From positions 4,588,001 through 4,652,000 of the forward strand of contig NZ_CP045178.1 of assembly GCF_009296025.1 (NCBI RefSeq): 64,000 nt of DNA, written 5' to 3'. The stretch is from Streptomyces tsukubensis. Lineage in GTDB: Bacteria; Actinomycetota; Actinomycetes; Streptomycetales; Streptomycetaceae. Below the pieces are notes generated by a model. That model was not told where the DNA came from. It was given only the letters and a program-made list of their open reading frames with translations, and made no database searches. This document shows, one piece after another, positions 34,137 through 42,968 of this stretch (positions within the stretch are counted from its first letter, which is position 1; every line of letters begins with the position of its first letter). The position numbers and the translations under genes were made by a program.

Positions 34137-34351
34137 CACGACGCTCACCACGATCCGGCTGGCACCTTCGTACGGCGCCCCTCCTCCCCGGACGCGGGAG
34201 CGCACCCGCCGGAGGCACATCTCTGACCTGCGGACGTCTTCCCGCCTTGGCCCGCAGCCGTCGAGCGCGCCGCCGGGCGCGGCCAGCCGGGGCGGAGACA
34301 GGAGGCAGGCCGCGCCGCAGAGGCGGCGCGCGCCCCGCGCCGTGCGCGGGC

Positions 34352-34621
34352 CTTGATGCGACCAACGTCCGGCGTGCCTTCCGCCTGGCGCTCAAGGATG
34401 TCGAGGGAATCAGCGCCGATGAGTGGACACCTCGGGAGCTGCGGCACAGCTTTGTCTCTCTGCTCTCCGATCGTGGCGTGCCGCTGGAGGAGATTTCCCG
34501 GCTCGTCGGCCACTCCGGCACGGCCGTGACCGAAGAGGTCTACCGGAAGCAGATCCGGCCCGTGATCCAGACCGGGGCAGTGGTCATGGATGGCATCTTC
34601 AAACGCACTCAGGAACCGTAG
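34352..34621 (+). pseudogene. int: C-terminal remnant of a tyrosine integrase
   Basis: About 89 codons that match the end of a phage-type tyrosine recombinase: TNVRRAFRLALKDVEG, box II TPRELRHSFVSLL with the catalytic Arg and His, SRLVGHSGTAVTEEVY with the second His and the nucleophile Tyr, then a tail ending at 34621. The N-terminal DNA-binding region and the first catalytic Arg are missing: upstream of 34352 the sequence is GC-rich, palindromic and non-coding, so the gene is truncated. The position, 75 bp from the attachment repeat and reading towards the tRNA, is standard for AICE integrases. Without a full-length copy elsewhere the element could not excise itself. Confidence 0.9.
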
Positions 34622-34647
34622 TCACGCACTTAGACACGCACACGAAA

Positions 34648-34687
34648 CAGATGAGGCACCTAGGAACGTTCCTAGGTGCCTCATCTG
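34648..34687. terminator. 40-bp perfect palindrome, bidirectional terminator
   Basis: CAGATGAGGCACCTAGGAAC and its exact reverse complement adjoin with no loop spacer (34648-34687). It lies 26 bp after the integrase stop and 11 bp before the tRNA-Pro 3' end, so it can terminate both. The element supplies it; the host's own tRNA terminator is left at 28769-28804. Confidence 0.85.
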
Positions 34688-34695
34688 CTGTTTCT

Positions 34696-34776
<81 letters not shown>

Positions 34777-34915
34777 CGTCACATCGTGCTCTTGCCGTGG
34801 CGACACCGTTTACTTTAGCTGACCGGCGGCCGGAGACGAAATCCGGTTTCCCGGGGTCCGAGCGGAGGCCGCGGGCGGCGCTCCCGGGTCCGTCTGAGGC
34901 TCCGGCCAGGTGCCG

Positions 34916-35599
34916 TCACAGTATGGGTCGCACCCTGTCCAGGCCGACCAGGACCAGGGCCAGGGCGTAGAAGGAGGCGCCCAAAACCGCCGCGTTCAAG
35001 GCCACCGTGGCGTAGCCGTGCACCTCCGCGTCCAGGAACGGGTACGGGTACCGCGCCCGTGTCCCCGGGGACAGTGCTGCCCCGCGGAGCAGGGTGAAAG
35101 CCAGGTACAGCGCCGGGTACGCCATCCACAGGCCCGCGTGCCGTATACGCAGGGCGCCGGGGCGGGTGAACAGAAGCCAGTCCAGTACCGCCGCTATCGG
35201 TGTCACCGTGTGCAGCAGCTGTGTCGCCGCCGTTTCCCAGGTGGAGCCCCGGCCCGTGTCCGTCATCGAGAAGCCGCTCGCGGTGTTGGTGAGGAGCAGG
35301 TGGTATACCAAGCCCGTGATCGCCGTGAGCAACAGGACACCGCCCGTGATCAGTGGGCGTACGGGGCGGCGAGGTTTCCATGACCTGCGGGCGGCGACCG
35401 CCAGTACCAGGGCAAGCAAGATATTGCTCTGGATCGTGAAGTAGCTCAGCACCTGGGGCGGACTGCCGAGGGACAGCTCGATGACGACGCCCGTGGCCGC
35501 CGCCAGCGCGGTCAGCGCGCGGAAGGCCGCCACGATCGGGCGCCGTACGGGTGGGGCCACCGCTTCCGACGGCACATGGGTGGGGAAGGGCGCGACCAT
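34916..35599 (-). CDS. Pr6Pr family six-TM membrane protein
   Basis: A 227-aa integral membrane protein of the Pr6Pr type, function unknown. Six TM helices are apparent: around residues 22-42 (FRALTALAAATGVVIEL), 52-70 (FTIQSNILLALVLAVAA), 82-100, 120-140, 150-170 and 195-215. Conserved features are the YFTIQSN motif in helix 2, TGLVYHLLL, and the ATQLLHTVTPI histidine segment. ATG at 35599 is chosen because the frame further upstream (to 35788) only translates the 15-bp tandem repeat as KQARL units. Family members are often near lipid or cell-wall genes, but nothing here fixes a role. Confidence 0.8.
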   Translation of the reverse strand: MVAPFPTHVPSEAVAPPVRRPIVAAFRALTALAAATGVVIELSLGSPPQVLSYFTIQSNILLALVLAVAARRSWKPRRPVRPLITGGVLLLTAITGLVYHLLLTNTASGFSMTDTGRGSTWETAATQLLHTVTPIAAVLDWLLFTRPGALRIRHAGLWMAYPALYLAFTLLRGAALSPGTRARYPYPFLDAEVHGYATVALNAAVLGASFYALALVLVGLDRVRPIL

Positions 35600-35691
35600 G
35601 ACCCCACCGTAGGCACCACGGCCCCCCAAGGTGAACGGGTGGGGGGTGTACGTCTGCGTGGATGGTGGACCGTGGGTGGGGACCTGTACGC

Positions 35692-35796
35692 GTTTCAAGC
35701 GCGCCTGTTTCAAGCGCGCCTGTTTCAAGCGCGCCTGTTTCAAGCGCGCCTGTTTCAAGCGCGCCTGTTTCAAGCGCGCCTGTTTCAAGCGCGCCT
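35692..35796. repeat. 15-bp tandem repeat, 7 perfect copies
   Basis: GTTTCAAGCGCGCCT repeated seven times without a mismatch (35692-35796), then decaying GCCCAGGCGTACCT-like copies to about 35840, then a CGCAGTCGC 9-mer repeated four times (about 35850-35885). It is in the 35600-35922 gap, upstream of the Pr6Pr gene. There are no spacers. Confidence 0.97.
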
Positions 35797-35922
35797 GCCC
35801 AGGCGTACCTGCTCAAGCATGCCTGCCCAGGCGCGCCCTGATACGCCCCGCAGTCGCCGCAGTCGCCGCAGTCGCCGCAGTCGCCGCGGGCGTGCCCCTC
35901 AGGCCCGCCCAGGCTTCCGCGG

Positions 35923-36879
35923 TCAGCCCCGCGCCGGCTTGGACGGCCCCGGTACCAGCGTCAGCAAGCTCGCCTCCGGCGGGCACGCGAACCGTACCGG
36001 TGTGTAGCGGTTGGTGCCGCACCCCGCCGACACGTGCATGTACGACGTGAGCCCCTGCGACTCGTGTTTCGACAGGCCCTTCACGCGTTCCGTGTCGAGG
36101 TCGCAGTTGGTGACCAGCGCCCCGTAGAAGGGGACGCACAGCTGCCCGCCGTGCGTGTGGCCCGCCAGGATCAGCGGGTATCCGTCGGCGGTGAACGCGT
36201 CCAGCGAGCGCAGATACGGCGCGTGCACGATGCCCATCGAGAAGTCCGCCGTCGCTTCGGGGCCGCCGGCCACCCGTGCGTACCTGTCCCGCTTGATGTG
36301 CGGGTCGTCCAGGCCCGTCAGGCCGATCTCGTAGCCCTCGATCTTCAGCGTGCCGCGGGTGTTCGTCAGGTTCAGCCAGCCCGCCGCGTCGAAGCCGTCC
36401 CGCAGCTCCTCCCACGGGTTGTGGATCGCGTGCACGGCGGGCGCGTTGCCGTTGAGGCCGTAGCGCCCCTGCATTTTCTCCATCAAGTACTTGGCCGGGT
36501 TGCGGAGTTTGGGGCCGTAGTAGTCGTTGGAGCCGAAGACGTACGCCCCCGGGAACTCCATCAGCGGGCCCAGCGCGTCCAGGGCCTCGGGGATGCCCTC
36601 GGTGTCCGACAGGTTGTCGCCCGTGTTGATCACGAAGTCCGGGCGCAGCCCCGCCAGCGACTGCAACCACCGGCGCTTCTTGTTCTGGCCCGACACCATG
36701 TGGATGTCCGAGACTTGCAGCACCCGCAGGGGCCGCATCCCCTCCGGCAGTACGGGCACGGTGACCCGCCGGAGCCGGAAGGATCGCACCTCGATCCCTG
36801 CCGCGTAGACGAGTCCGGCCGCGGCCGTCGCCCCGATTCCCGCAGTGATTCCCAGAGGTACTCCGTATCGCGCACGCAT
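35923..36879 (-). CDS. Metallophosphoesterase (YkuE-like), N-terminal anchor
   Basis: A calcineurin-like phosphohydrolase of 318 aa. An N-terminal hydrophobic segment (about 7-28, GITAGIGATAAAGLVYAAG) is a likely signal anchor. The dimetal site motifs are VLQVSDIHM (DxH), INTGDNLSD (GDN in place of GDx), FGSNDYYG (GSND where most relatives have GNHD), VHAPYLR and ILAGHTHGGQ. The loss of the catalytic-assist His in GNHD is usual in this actinobacterial subgroup. YkuE-type enzymes act outside the membrane, but the substrate is unknown. It is divergent from the GatB/YqeY gene, with 76 bp between starts. Confidence 0.9.
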   Translation of the reverse strand: MRARYGVPLGITAGIGATAAAGLVYAAGIEVRSFRLRRVTVPVLPEGMRPLRVLQVSDIHMVSGQNKKRRWLQSLAGLRPDFVINTGDNLSDTEGIPEALDALGPLMEFPGAYVFGSNDYYGPKLRNPAKYLMEKMQGRYGLNGNAPAVHAIHNPWEELRDGFDAAGWLNLTNTRGTLKIEGYEIGLTGLDDPHIKRDRYARVAGGPEATADFSMGIVHAPYLRSLDAFTADGYPLILAGHTHGGQLCVPFYGALVTNCDLDTERVKGLSKHESQGLTSYMHVSAGCGTNRYTPVRFACPPEASLLTLVPGPSKPARG

Positions 36880-36955
36880 GGGCCCATCGTGTCAGAACCC
36901 GCGTACGGGCGAAATCAGCGGGCGTCCCGCTGCCCGTACCTGCGACACTTACGTC

Positions 36956-37423
36956 ATGACCACGCTCAAGTCCACGCTCCGCGACGATCTCACCGCTGCC
37001 ATCAAGGAGCGCGACGAGCTGCGCTCCGCCACGCTGCGGCTGACGCTCACCGCGATCACCAAGGAGGAGGTCTCGGGGACCTCGTCCCGTGAGCTCTCCG
37101 ACGACGAGGTGATCAAGGTGATCTCCCGTGAGGCGAAAAAGCGCCGTGAGGCGGCCGACGCCTTCGCCAAGGGCGGGCGCGCCGAGCAGGCAGCGCGTGA
37201 GAAGGCCGAGGGCGAGATCCTCGCCGCCTACCTGCCGCAGCCGCTCACCGACGACGAGCTGGGCGCCGTCGTCGCCGACGCCGTCGCCGAGGCCAAGGCC
37301 GCGGGCGCCGAAGGACCGCGCGCCATGGGGCAGGTCATGAAGATCGTGAACCCCAAGGTCGCCGATCGCGCCGAAGGCGGCCGGGTCGCCGCCGCCGTCA
37401 AGAAGGCACTCGCCGACGGCTGA
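36956..37423 (+). CDS. GatB/YqeY domain protein
   Basis: A 155-aa protein of the YqeY family, related to the tail domain of GatB, which binds tRNA in amidotransferases. The free-standing version has no firmly known role. Helices are clear: LKSTLRDDLTAAIKERDEL, DEVIKVISREAKKRREAADAF, ILAAYLPQPLTDDELGAVV (the conserved YLPxxLs motif) and GQVMKIVNPKVADRAEGGRVAAAVK (the GxVM and K-x-G/R region). Length matches the family's usual 145-155 aa. The ATG at 36956 has only a weak RBS. It ends at a shared terminator before the convergent PBP gene. Confidence 0.92.
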   Translation: MTTLKSTLRDDLTAAIKERDELRSATLRLTLTAITKEEVSGTSSRELSDDEVIKVISREAKKRREAADAFAKGGRAEQAAREKAEGEILAAYLPQPLTDDELGAVVADAVAEAKAAGAEGPRAMGQVMKIVNPKVADRAEGGRVAAAVKKALADG

Positions 37424-37511
37424 CCCGCCGCACGGCCGATCCGGAGCAACAGAGACCTGTAGGCCTACACGCCTGTAGAGCTGTAGAGCTGTAGAGCCTA
37501 TGGAGCTATAG

Positions 37512-37546
37512 AGAAGGGGCGCCCCCCGTCTGGGAGCGCCCCTTCT
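37512..37546. terminator. Bidirectional terminator between YqeY and PBP genes
   Basis: Perfect 11-bp arms AGAAGGGGCGC (37512-37522) and GCGCCCCTTCT (37536-37546). T-rich on the right. Upstream (37455-37500) is a loose TGTAGAGC repeat. Confidence 0.85.
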
Positions 37547-37652
37547 TCAGTTCACGTCACTTGCGTCACGCGTTCACGGCTTGCTGTTCACGGCTGGCCG
37601 TACATGTCACCCGTTGGCGTCGCGCGTTCATGTCACGCGTTGGCGTCGCGCG

Positions 37653-39950
37653 TCAGTCCCACCAGCCGCCGCCGCCGCCGTCGCCGCCGTCGTTGCCGCC
37701 GTTGTTCCAGCCGCCGCCGTTGTTCCCGCCGGGGCGGTTGTCGTCCTGACCGCCGCCTCCGCCGCCACCGCCGTCACCTTGGCCGCCTCCGCCGCCTCCG
37801 CCGTTGTTGTTCTGGCCCCCGCCGTTGTCGGCCGGCGGCTGGGTCTTGCCCTTGCCCTTGCCCTTGCCCTTGTCCTTGTCCTTCTTGGCGTCGGGGATGT
37901 CGATCAGGTTGAACTTGGGAGCGTCCTTGCCCGCCAGCGCCCCCGTCACCGCGTCCTTCCAGATCGGGCCGGGCACCGCGCCACCGAAGACGAGCTTGTT
38001 GTAGACACCGCCGATGGTGATGTTCTGCATCTCTACGTCCTGGTTGGCGCTGCCGACCCAGACGGCGCCCGACATGTTCGGGGTGTAACCCACGAACCAG
38101 GCGTTGAGCCGCGAGTCCGTCGTACCGGTCTTGCCCGCGTTGTCGCGGCCGGTCAGACCCGCCTGCTTACCGGTACCGGAGTCGACCACTCCGCGCAGCA
38201 GGGTGTTGACGCTGTCGGCGGTCTTCTCGCTCATCGCCCTGGAGCAGGTGCTCTTCGGCACCGGCATCGACTTGCCGCCGGGGCCCGTGATCGAGCCGAC
38301 CGCGATCGGGGTGCAGTACTCGCCGCGGTTGGCGAAGGCCGCGTAGGCGCTGGCCATCGTCAGCGGCGACAGGCCGTTGGAGCCGAGGGTGAGCGCGGAC
38401 GGGCTGAGCGGCAGCTTGGTGTCGTTACCCTGCTTGACGCCCAGCTTGTCGGTCATCTTCGAGACGGGGCACATACCGACGTCGCCCAGCATCTGTACGA
38501 AGTAGGTGTTGACCGACTTGGCCATCGCGTCCTTCAACGCGTAGGGGCCGTGCTCCGACTCGTTCTCGTTCTCCAGGTGGTAATTGCTGTCGTTGACCCA
38601 CGGCTTGCTGTCGCAGGTGGCGACCGTCTTCGGGTAGTCCATCTCGAAGGGCGCCGGATACGACTTCGTGGGCGGCGTGCCGCCCTCGATGGCCGCTGCG
38701 GCCAGGAACGGCTTGAACGTGGAACCGGTCGGGAAGCCGTAGTTCGAGCCGCCCATGCTGTGGTTGACCGAGAAGTTCATCTCGGTCTCGTTCTTCTGGT
38801 AGCCGTACGGCTTGGACTGCCCCATCGCGAGGATCTTGCCGGAGCCCGGCTCGACCAGCGTCGAGGCGGCGGCCACCGAGTCGCTCTGGTAGACGTGCTT
38901 CTTCAGCGACGCCTGGACCGACTCCTGCGCCTTCGGGTCGAGCGTCGTCCTGATCGTCATACCGCCCCGGTGCCAGAGCGCGAGGCGCTCCTCCTTCGTC
39001 TTGCCGAAGGCGGGGTCGGTGAGGAAGACGTGCTCCACGTAGTCACAGAAGAAGCCGGCGCCCGCGCTCGCGGTGATGCAGCCGCTGGTCGGCTTCGTCA
39101 CCTTGAGGCCGAGCGGCTCCGCCTTGGCCTCCTTCGCCTCCTTCGGCGAGATGGCGTGCACCTCGGACATCCGCTGAAGGACGGTGTTGCGGCGCTTCGT
39201 GGCCTCCTGCGGGTCGTTGACCGGGTCGTAACGGCTCGGCGACTGCACGATGCCCGCCAGCAGAGCCGACTCCTGCAACGTCAGGTCCTTCGCCGACTTC
39301 GAGAAGTACCGCTGCGCCGCCGCCTCGACCCCGTAGGCCTGCTGACCGAAGAAGGTGATGTTCAGATAGTTGTTGAGGATGCCTTTCTTGCCCAGCTTGT
39401 CCTCGATCTGGATCGCGAACTTCAGCTCGCGGATCTTGCGGCCGATGGTCTGCTGAGTGGCGGCGGCGACCTTCTCCGGGTCGTCACCCGCCTCCTCGAC
39501 GAAGACGTTCTTCACGTACTGCTGCGTGAGCGTCGACGCGCCCTGCGCGACCCCGCCGCTCTGCGCGTTCTCGTTGACGGCGCGCAGGATGCCCTTCATG
39601 TCGATCGCCCCGTGCTGATAGAAGCGCGAGTCCTCGATAGCGACGATCGCCTTCTGCATGTACGGAGAGATCTTCTTGAGCGGGACGACCGTGCGGTCGC
39701 GTGAGTACACCGTCGCGATCTGGCCGCCGTTCGCGTCCAGGATCTGCGTGCGCTGGCTCAACGGCGGCCGCTTCAGATTGGCCGGGATGTCGTCGAACTC
39801 GTCGACAGTCCCCTTGGCGGTCAGGCCCAACGCACCGGCCGCCGGCATCGCGATTCCCGCGAGCACCGCTCCCGCGAGCACGCTGACCCCGAGGAACTTG
39901 GCGATCTGCTGAGTCGGTGACAGCCCACCGCCCGAGCGCTTCTTTCCCAT
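37653..39950 (-). CDS. Class A penicillin-binding protein (glycosyltransferase-transpeptidase)
   Basis: Polymerises and cross-links peptidoglycan outside the membrane. 765 aa. A TM helix (about 17-42) follows a short Lys/Arg/Gly cytosolic tail. The GT51 domain has the catalytic Glu in AIVAIEDSRFYQHG (E106), QGASTLTQQYVKN and ARKIRELKFA-type motifs (here GRKIRELKFAI). The transpeptidase has SxxK as GSTFKPF, SxN as SVNTYF and KTG as KTGTTDS. The C-terminal about 70 residues are Lys/Gly then almost pure Gly/Asn/Asp/Gln, a disordered tail. It lies next to wblA, as I remember it in S. coelicolor. There is no clear RBS before the ATG at 39950, so it may be leaderless. Confidence 0.95.
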   Translation of the reverse strand: MGKKRSGGGLSPTQQIAKFLGVSVLAGAVLAGIAMPAAGALGLTAKGTVDEFDDIPANLKRPPLSQRTQILDANGGQIATVYSRDRTVVPLKKISPYMQKAIVAIEDSRFYQHGAIDMKGILRAVNENAQSGGVAQGASTLTQQYVKNVFVEEAGDDPEKVAAATQQTIGRKIRELKFAIQIEDKLGKKGILNNYLNITFFGQQAYGVEAAAQRYFSKSAKDLTLQESALLAGIVQSPSRYDPVNDPQEATKRRNTVLQRMSEVHAISPKEAKEAKAEPLGLKVTKPTSGCITASAGAGFFCDYVEHVFLTDPAFGKTKEERLALWHRGGMTIRTTLDPKAQESVQASLKKHVYQSDSVAAASTLVEPGSGKILAMGQSKPYGYQKNETEMNFSVNHSMGGSNYGFPTGSTFKPFLAAAAIEGGTPPTKSYPAPFEMDYPKTVATCDSKPWVNDSNYHLENENESEHGPYALKDAMAKSVNTYFVQMLGDVGMCPVSKMTDKLGVKQGNDTKLPLSPSALTLGSNGLSPLTMASAYAAFANRGEYCTPIAVGSITGPGGKSMPVPKSTCSRAMSEKTADSVNTLLRGVVDSGTGKQAGLTGRDNAGKTGTTDSRLNAWFVGYTPNMSGAVWVGSANQDVEMQNITIGGVYNKLVFGGAVPGPIWKDAVTGALAGKDAPKFNLIDIPDAKKDKDKGKGKGKGKTQPPADNGGGQNNNGGGGGGGQGDGGGGGGGGQDDNRPGGNNGGGWNNGGNDGGDGGGGGWWD

Positions 39951-40387
39951 GGGGGCAGCCTACGTGCCGATTCGCCGGACAGACGTATATGCCTTGGCCT
40001 AAGCTGCCCACAACTGTCACAGCAGTGCGGTCCCGTATCAAGACCTCCGCCGTACCCGAATCCTGCGGAGTCCTGTGCGGGTCGAGCGTTTGGGTGGGGA
40101 CGGGGTCGTGTCGACGGACGTCCGCGTGTCCGGTTCCGCCCCATGCGTTACCCGCTGCCCCATGTGACTCAAGGCAAATGTCCCGTTCTGTCGGGACTGT
40201 CATGCATGTCCTCAGGTCACTCCGTTGGGTGATGTGATGCTGACGCATAGTCCGTTCGGGCCATTCAAGATTGGGCCCGAAGGGGGTGTTGCGCTGTGCC
40301 CGCCTTCCGTAACGTCCTCAACTGGCGGCGGTGAATATGCCGCTGCCGCCGTGGGGGAGCCTCGATTCGGGAGAGGACGGCGCCGGC
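39951..40387. other. Upstream region of wblA
   Basis: A 437-bp divergent gap between the PBP gene and wblA. In-frame upstream start codons (GTG 40331, ATG 40337) could extend wblA by 17-19 residues, but the RBS support is poor. The region is less GC-rich around 40170-40290 and is where the wblA promoter should lie. I did not find a clear operator. Confidence 0.45.
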
Positions 40388-40801
40388 ATGGGCTGGGTAA
40401 CCGACTGGAGTGCGCAGGCTGCCTGCCGCACTACTGATCCGGATGAACTGTTCGTACAAGGGGCAGCGCAGAACAGGGCCAAGGCGGTCTGCACCGGTTG
40501 TCCGGTGCGCACCGAGTGCCTGGCCGATGCGCTGGACAATCGCGTCGAGTTCGGTGTCTGGGGTGGAATGACCGAGCGGGAGCGCCGCGCACTGCTGCGC
40601 AGGCGGCCCACGGTCACCTCGTGGCGCAGGCTCCTGGAGACCGCACGCAGTGAGTACGAGCGCGCGGCGGGCCTGCTGCCCGACGACGCCGACCTCGATA
40701 TCGATCTCGATGCCGGGATCGATGTCATGCGGGGTATCGCTGCCGTGGACTCGGGCCTGGAGAGGGCCGACGGCGGAGTGAGGTACGCCGCCGTGGGGTG
40801 A
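40388..40801 (+). CDS. wblA: WhiB-like iron-sulfur regulator WblA
   Basis: Wbl proteins bind a [4Fe-4S] cluster and the sigma subunit of RNA polymerase. WblA is a pleiotropic switch of antibiotic production and sporulation in Streptomyces. The product has the four cluster cysteines (AACRTTDPDELF, then VCTGCPVRTEC), the GVWGG turn (FGVWGGMTERERR) and a basic C-terminal helix (ALLRRRP). MGWVTDWSAQ matches my recall of the WblA N-terminus, so I start at 40388. The C-terminus after WRRLLETARSEYERA is longer than that of S. coelicolor WblA (about 112 aa; here 137), with an acidic D-x-D run. It is divergent from the PBP gene, an arrangement I recall as conserved. Confidence 0.92.
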   Translation: MGWVTDWSAQAACRTTDPDELFVQGAAQNRAKAVCTGCPVRTECLADALDNRVEFGVWGGMTERERRALLRRRPTVTSWRRLLETARSEYERAAGLLPDDADLDIDLDAGIDVMRGIAAVDSGLERADGGVRYAAVG

Positions 40802-41305
40802 GCGGCACCGCGCGCCGCCGTGGCTGTGGCCGGATGAACGCGGATGCCTGGACGGCCGTGATGGCGCTACGGGTTTCCGGGGCCGCGCATTCCCTGTACG
40901 CAGACGTCGCAGGGGAGTTGAGCCCTGGGCCATGGCGCGTTGTGCGTAGGGCCTGACCTGACCGTCGCGGATCGTTCCGGTGCTCATGAGGGTGGCGTAT
41001 GAGGGTGGCGTAGGGCGGTTGATGCGGCTGATGCGGTAGGTGTGAGTGCCAGTGGGTGGCCGACACGGTGACCGGCTTCCGGGCTCGACCTTCTGCCCGT
41101 GCGCACTCGTACGTACGCGCGAGACGCGGATGTGCGTGCGTACGCGGATGACCTCGACCCACGTGTGTGGGCGAGCCGATGTCCCCATGTGGTCAACGTG
41201 CGTGCGCGCGCTGGGGCCTTGGCGGGGCCCGCGCGGCCCGTACGGCCCTGCTCGTCATGGAGCCCGGGGTCGCGGTCGGGATCGTCACAGTCAGGGATCG
41301 GTCAT
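40802..41305. other. Gap between wblA and the ArsA-like operon
   Basis: About 500 bp with no supported gene. It contains a GAGGGTGGCGTAT duplication near 40985-41010 and alternating CGTACG sequences around 41110-41150. A plus-strand frame (41046-42041) is open but antisense to the ATPase gene and is a shadow. Confidence 0.4.
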
Positions 41306-41364
41306 GACCAGGCCCCCCCGGACAAGGGGGATCAGGACCAGGCCCCCCGGACAAAGGGGATCAG
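41306..41364 (-). terminator. Tandem duplicated hairpin at the end of the ArsA operon
   Basis: Two 29-30 bp copies in tandem (41306-41335, 41336-41364), each with a C-run and G-run separated by GGACAA that can form a hairpin. They overlap the stop of the 41361 gene and look like duplicated terminators. Confidence 0.65.
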
Positions 41365-42968
41365 GCGGACCCTGTCGTCCCTGCCTGGCCGCCGGCCGCC
41401 AAGCGGTCGCCGATGGCGCGCAGTCCCGCGAGGTCGTGGACATCACCGGGGAGCGCGGCCACCTCGGCCACCGCCACCTCGGGGTGGAGCGCGGTGAAGC
41501 GGTCGCGCGTGCGCTGTTCGCGTGCGAGCAGGCGCATACGCTCCGCGTGCAGGCGCAGCAGCCCCGCGGTCAGGTGTTCCACCGGCTCCGGGGCGTGGGA
41601 GTCCTCAGTGCCCGCTTCGGCCTCTGCCGCTCCTTCCGCTCCTTTGACGCGTGCCTTTTCGGGCGCGCTTCTGTCTTCTGTCGTGCTTCTGGCGGATTCG
41701 GCGCCGTCGGCGGGTGGGGTGTCCGTGGGGGGCACGGGGTCCAACTCGACTGCGGGTGCGGCTGTTTCCTGCTCGGAGCCGGGTCCGTTGCTGGAAGTGT
41801 TGACGAATGCAGCTTTCCCCTCCGTCTGATCCACAATGCGGCCGTCCTCAAGATTTTCCGCCGCGGCGAGAGCGCGCTCCGCGGAAAGCTGCGCCGCGCC
41901 GCTGCCGTGCACCCGGTTGAGGACGAGGCCGGCGAGTGGCATGTCCTCCGCGGCCAGCCGTTCCACGAAGTAGGCAGCCTCGCGCAGCGCGTCCCGCTCC
42001 GGCGCCGCCACCACGAGGAACGCGGTTCCCGGTGCCTGTAGGAGACGGTAGGTGGCGTCGGCGCGCGTACGGAATCCGCCGAACATGGTGTCCATCGCCG
42101 CGACGAAGGTCTGTACGTCCCGCAGGAAAGGGCCGCCGAGCAGTTTGCCCAGGGTCCCCGTCATCATCGACATCCCGACGTTGAGGAACTTCATCCCGGC
42201 CCGGCCGCCGGCCTTGGCGGGGGCCATGAGCACCCGGATGAACTTGCCGTCGAGGAACGAACCGAGGTTCTTGGGCGCGTCGAGGAAATCGAGCGCCGAA
42301 CGCGACGGCGGGGTATCGACGATGATCAGGTCCCAGGCGTCCCTGGAGCGGAGCTGTCCGAGCTTCTCCATCGCCATGTACTCCTGCGTACCGGCGAAAC
42401 CGGCGGAGAGCGACTGGTAGAAGGGGTTCTCCAGGATGGCGCGGGCCCGGTCCGCGTCCGCGTGCGACTCGACGATCTCGTCGAACGTCCGCTTCATGTC
42501 CAGCATCATCGCGTGCAGTTCGCCGACGGGTGCGGTATCACCACCGGTGCCGGTGCCCTTGTTGCCGCCTTCGTCGCGGTCGTGGTCGCTGCCCCCGCCG
42601 CTCGCCCCGCCCGGTACGCCCGGTACGCCCGAACCAGCGGGACCGCCGGGGGCGTGCGAGGCGGCCGGGGACGGCTTGATGCCGTCCACGCGGCGTGGAG
42701 TGTTGTCCAGTGCGTCGATGCCCATCGACTGGGCGAGCCTGCGCGCGGGGTCGATGGTCAGGACGACCGCCTTGCGCCCGCGTTCCGCGGCCCGCAGACC
42801 CAGCGCCGCGGCCGTCGTCGTCTTGCCGACGCCGCCGGAGCCGCAGCACACCACGATCCGGGTCCCGGGGTCGTCCAGCAGCGCGTCCACGTCCAGTGGG
42901 CGTGGTGCGTCCACGTCCAAGTGGCGTGACGCCTCCCCATCCAGGTGCCGCGACGGGTCCGGATTCAT
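41361..42968 (-). CDS. ArsA-family ATPase, second of a pair
   Basis: A 535-aa P-loop ATPase of the ArsA/Get3/MinD superfamily. The deviant Walker A is CGSGGVGKTTTAAA (about 41-54), the switch region has IDPARRLAQSMG, and the Walker B-side motif is IIVDTPPSRSALDFLDAP. A Gly/Pro/Asp-rich insert (about 98-140) splits the domain. The C-terminal 130 residues are a Pro/Glu/Ala-rich linker followed by a helical segment with HLTAGLLRLHAERMRLLAREQR. It overlaps the stop of the 42965 gene (ATGA), so the pair is coupled and probably forms a heterodimer. Actinobacterial pairs of this kind are not arsenic pumps; their cargo is unknown. Confidence 0.88.
   Translation of the reverse strand: MNPDPSRHLDGEASRHLDVDAPRPLDVDALLDDPGTRIVVCCGSGGVGKTTTAAALGLRAAERGRKAVVLTIDPARRLAQSMGIDALDNTPRRVDGIKPSPAASHAPGGPAGSGVPGVPGGASGGGSDHDRDEGGNKGTGTGGDTAPVGELHAMMLDMKRTFDEIVESHADADRARAILENPFYQSLSAGFAGTQEYMAMEKLGQLRSRDAWDLIIVDTPPSRSALDFLDAPKNLGSFLDGKFIRVLMAPAKAGGRAGMKFLNVGMSMMTGTLGKLLGGPFLRDVQTFVAAMDTMFGGFRTRADATYRLLQAPGTAFLVVAAPERDALREAAYFVERLAAEDMPLAGLVLNRVHGSGAAQLSAERALAAAENLEDGRIVDQTEGKAAFVNTSSNGPGSEQETAAPAVELDPVPPTDTPPADGAESARSTTEDRSAPEKARVKGAEGAAEAEAGTEDSHAPEPVEHLTAGLLRLHAERMRLLAREQRTRDRFTALHPEVAVAEVAALPGDVHDLAGLRAIGDRLAAGGQAGTTGSA

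Noticed and set aside
35692..35885. Regular 15-bp and 9-bp repeats as a CRISPR array
   Set aside because: The repeats are contiguous, with no variable spacers, and no cas genes are nearby.
37581..39704. 707-codon plus-strand frame antisense to the PBP gene
   Set aside because: It is a GC-bias shadow: Arg/Val/Leu/Asp-rich product, no family features, and the opposite strand holds a complete PBP.
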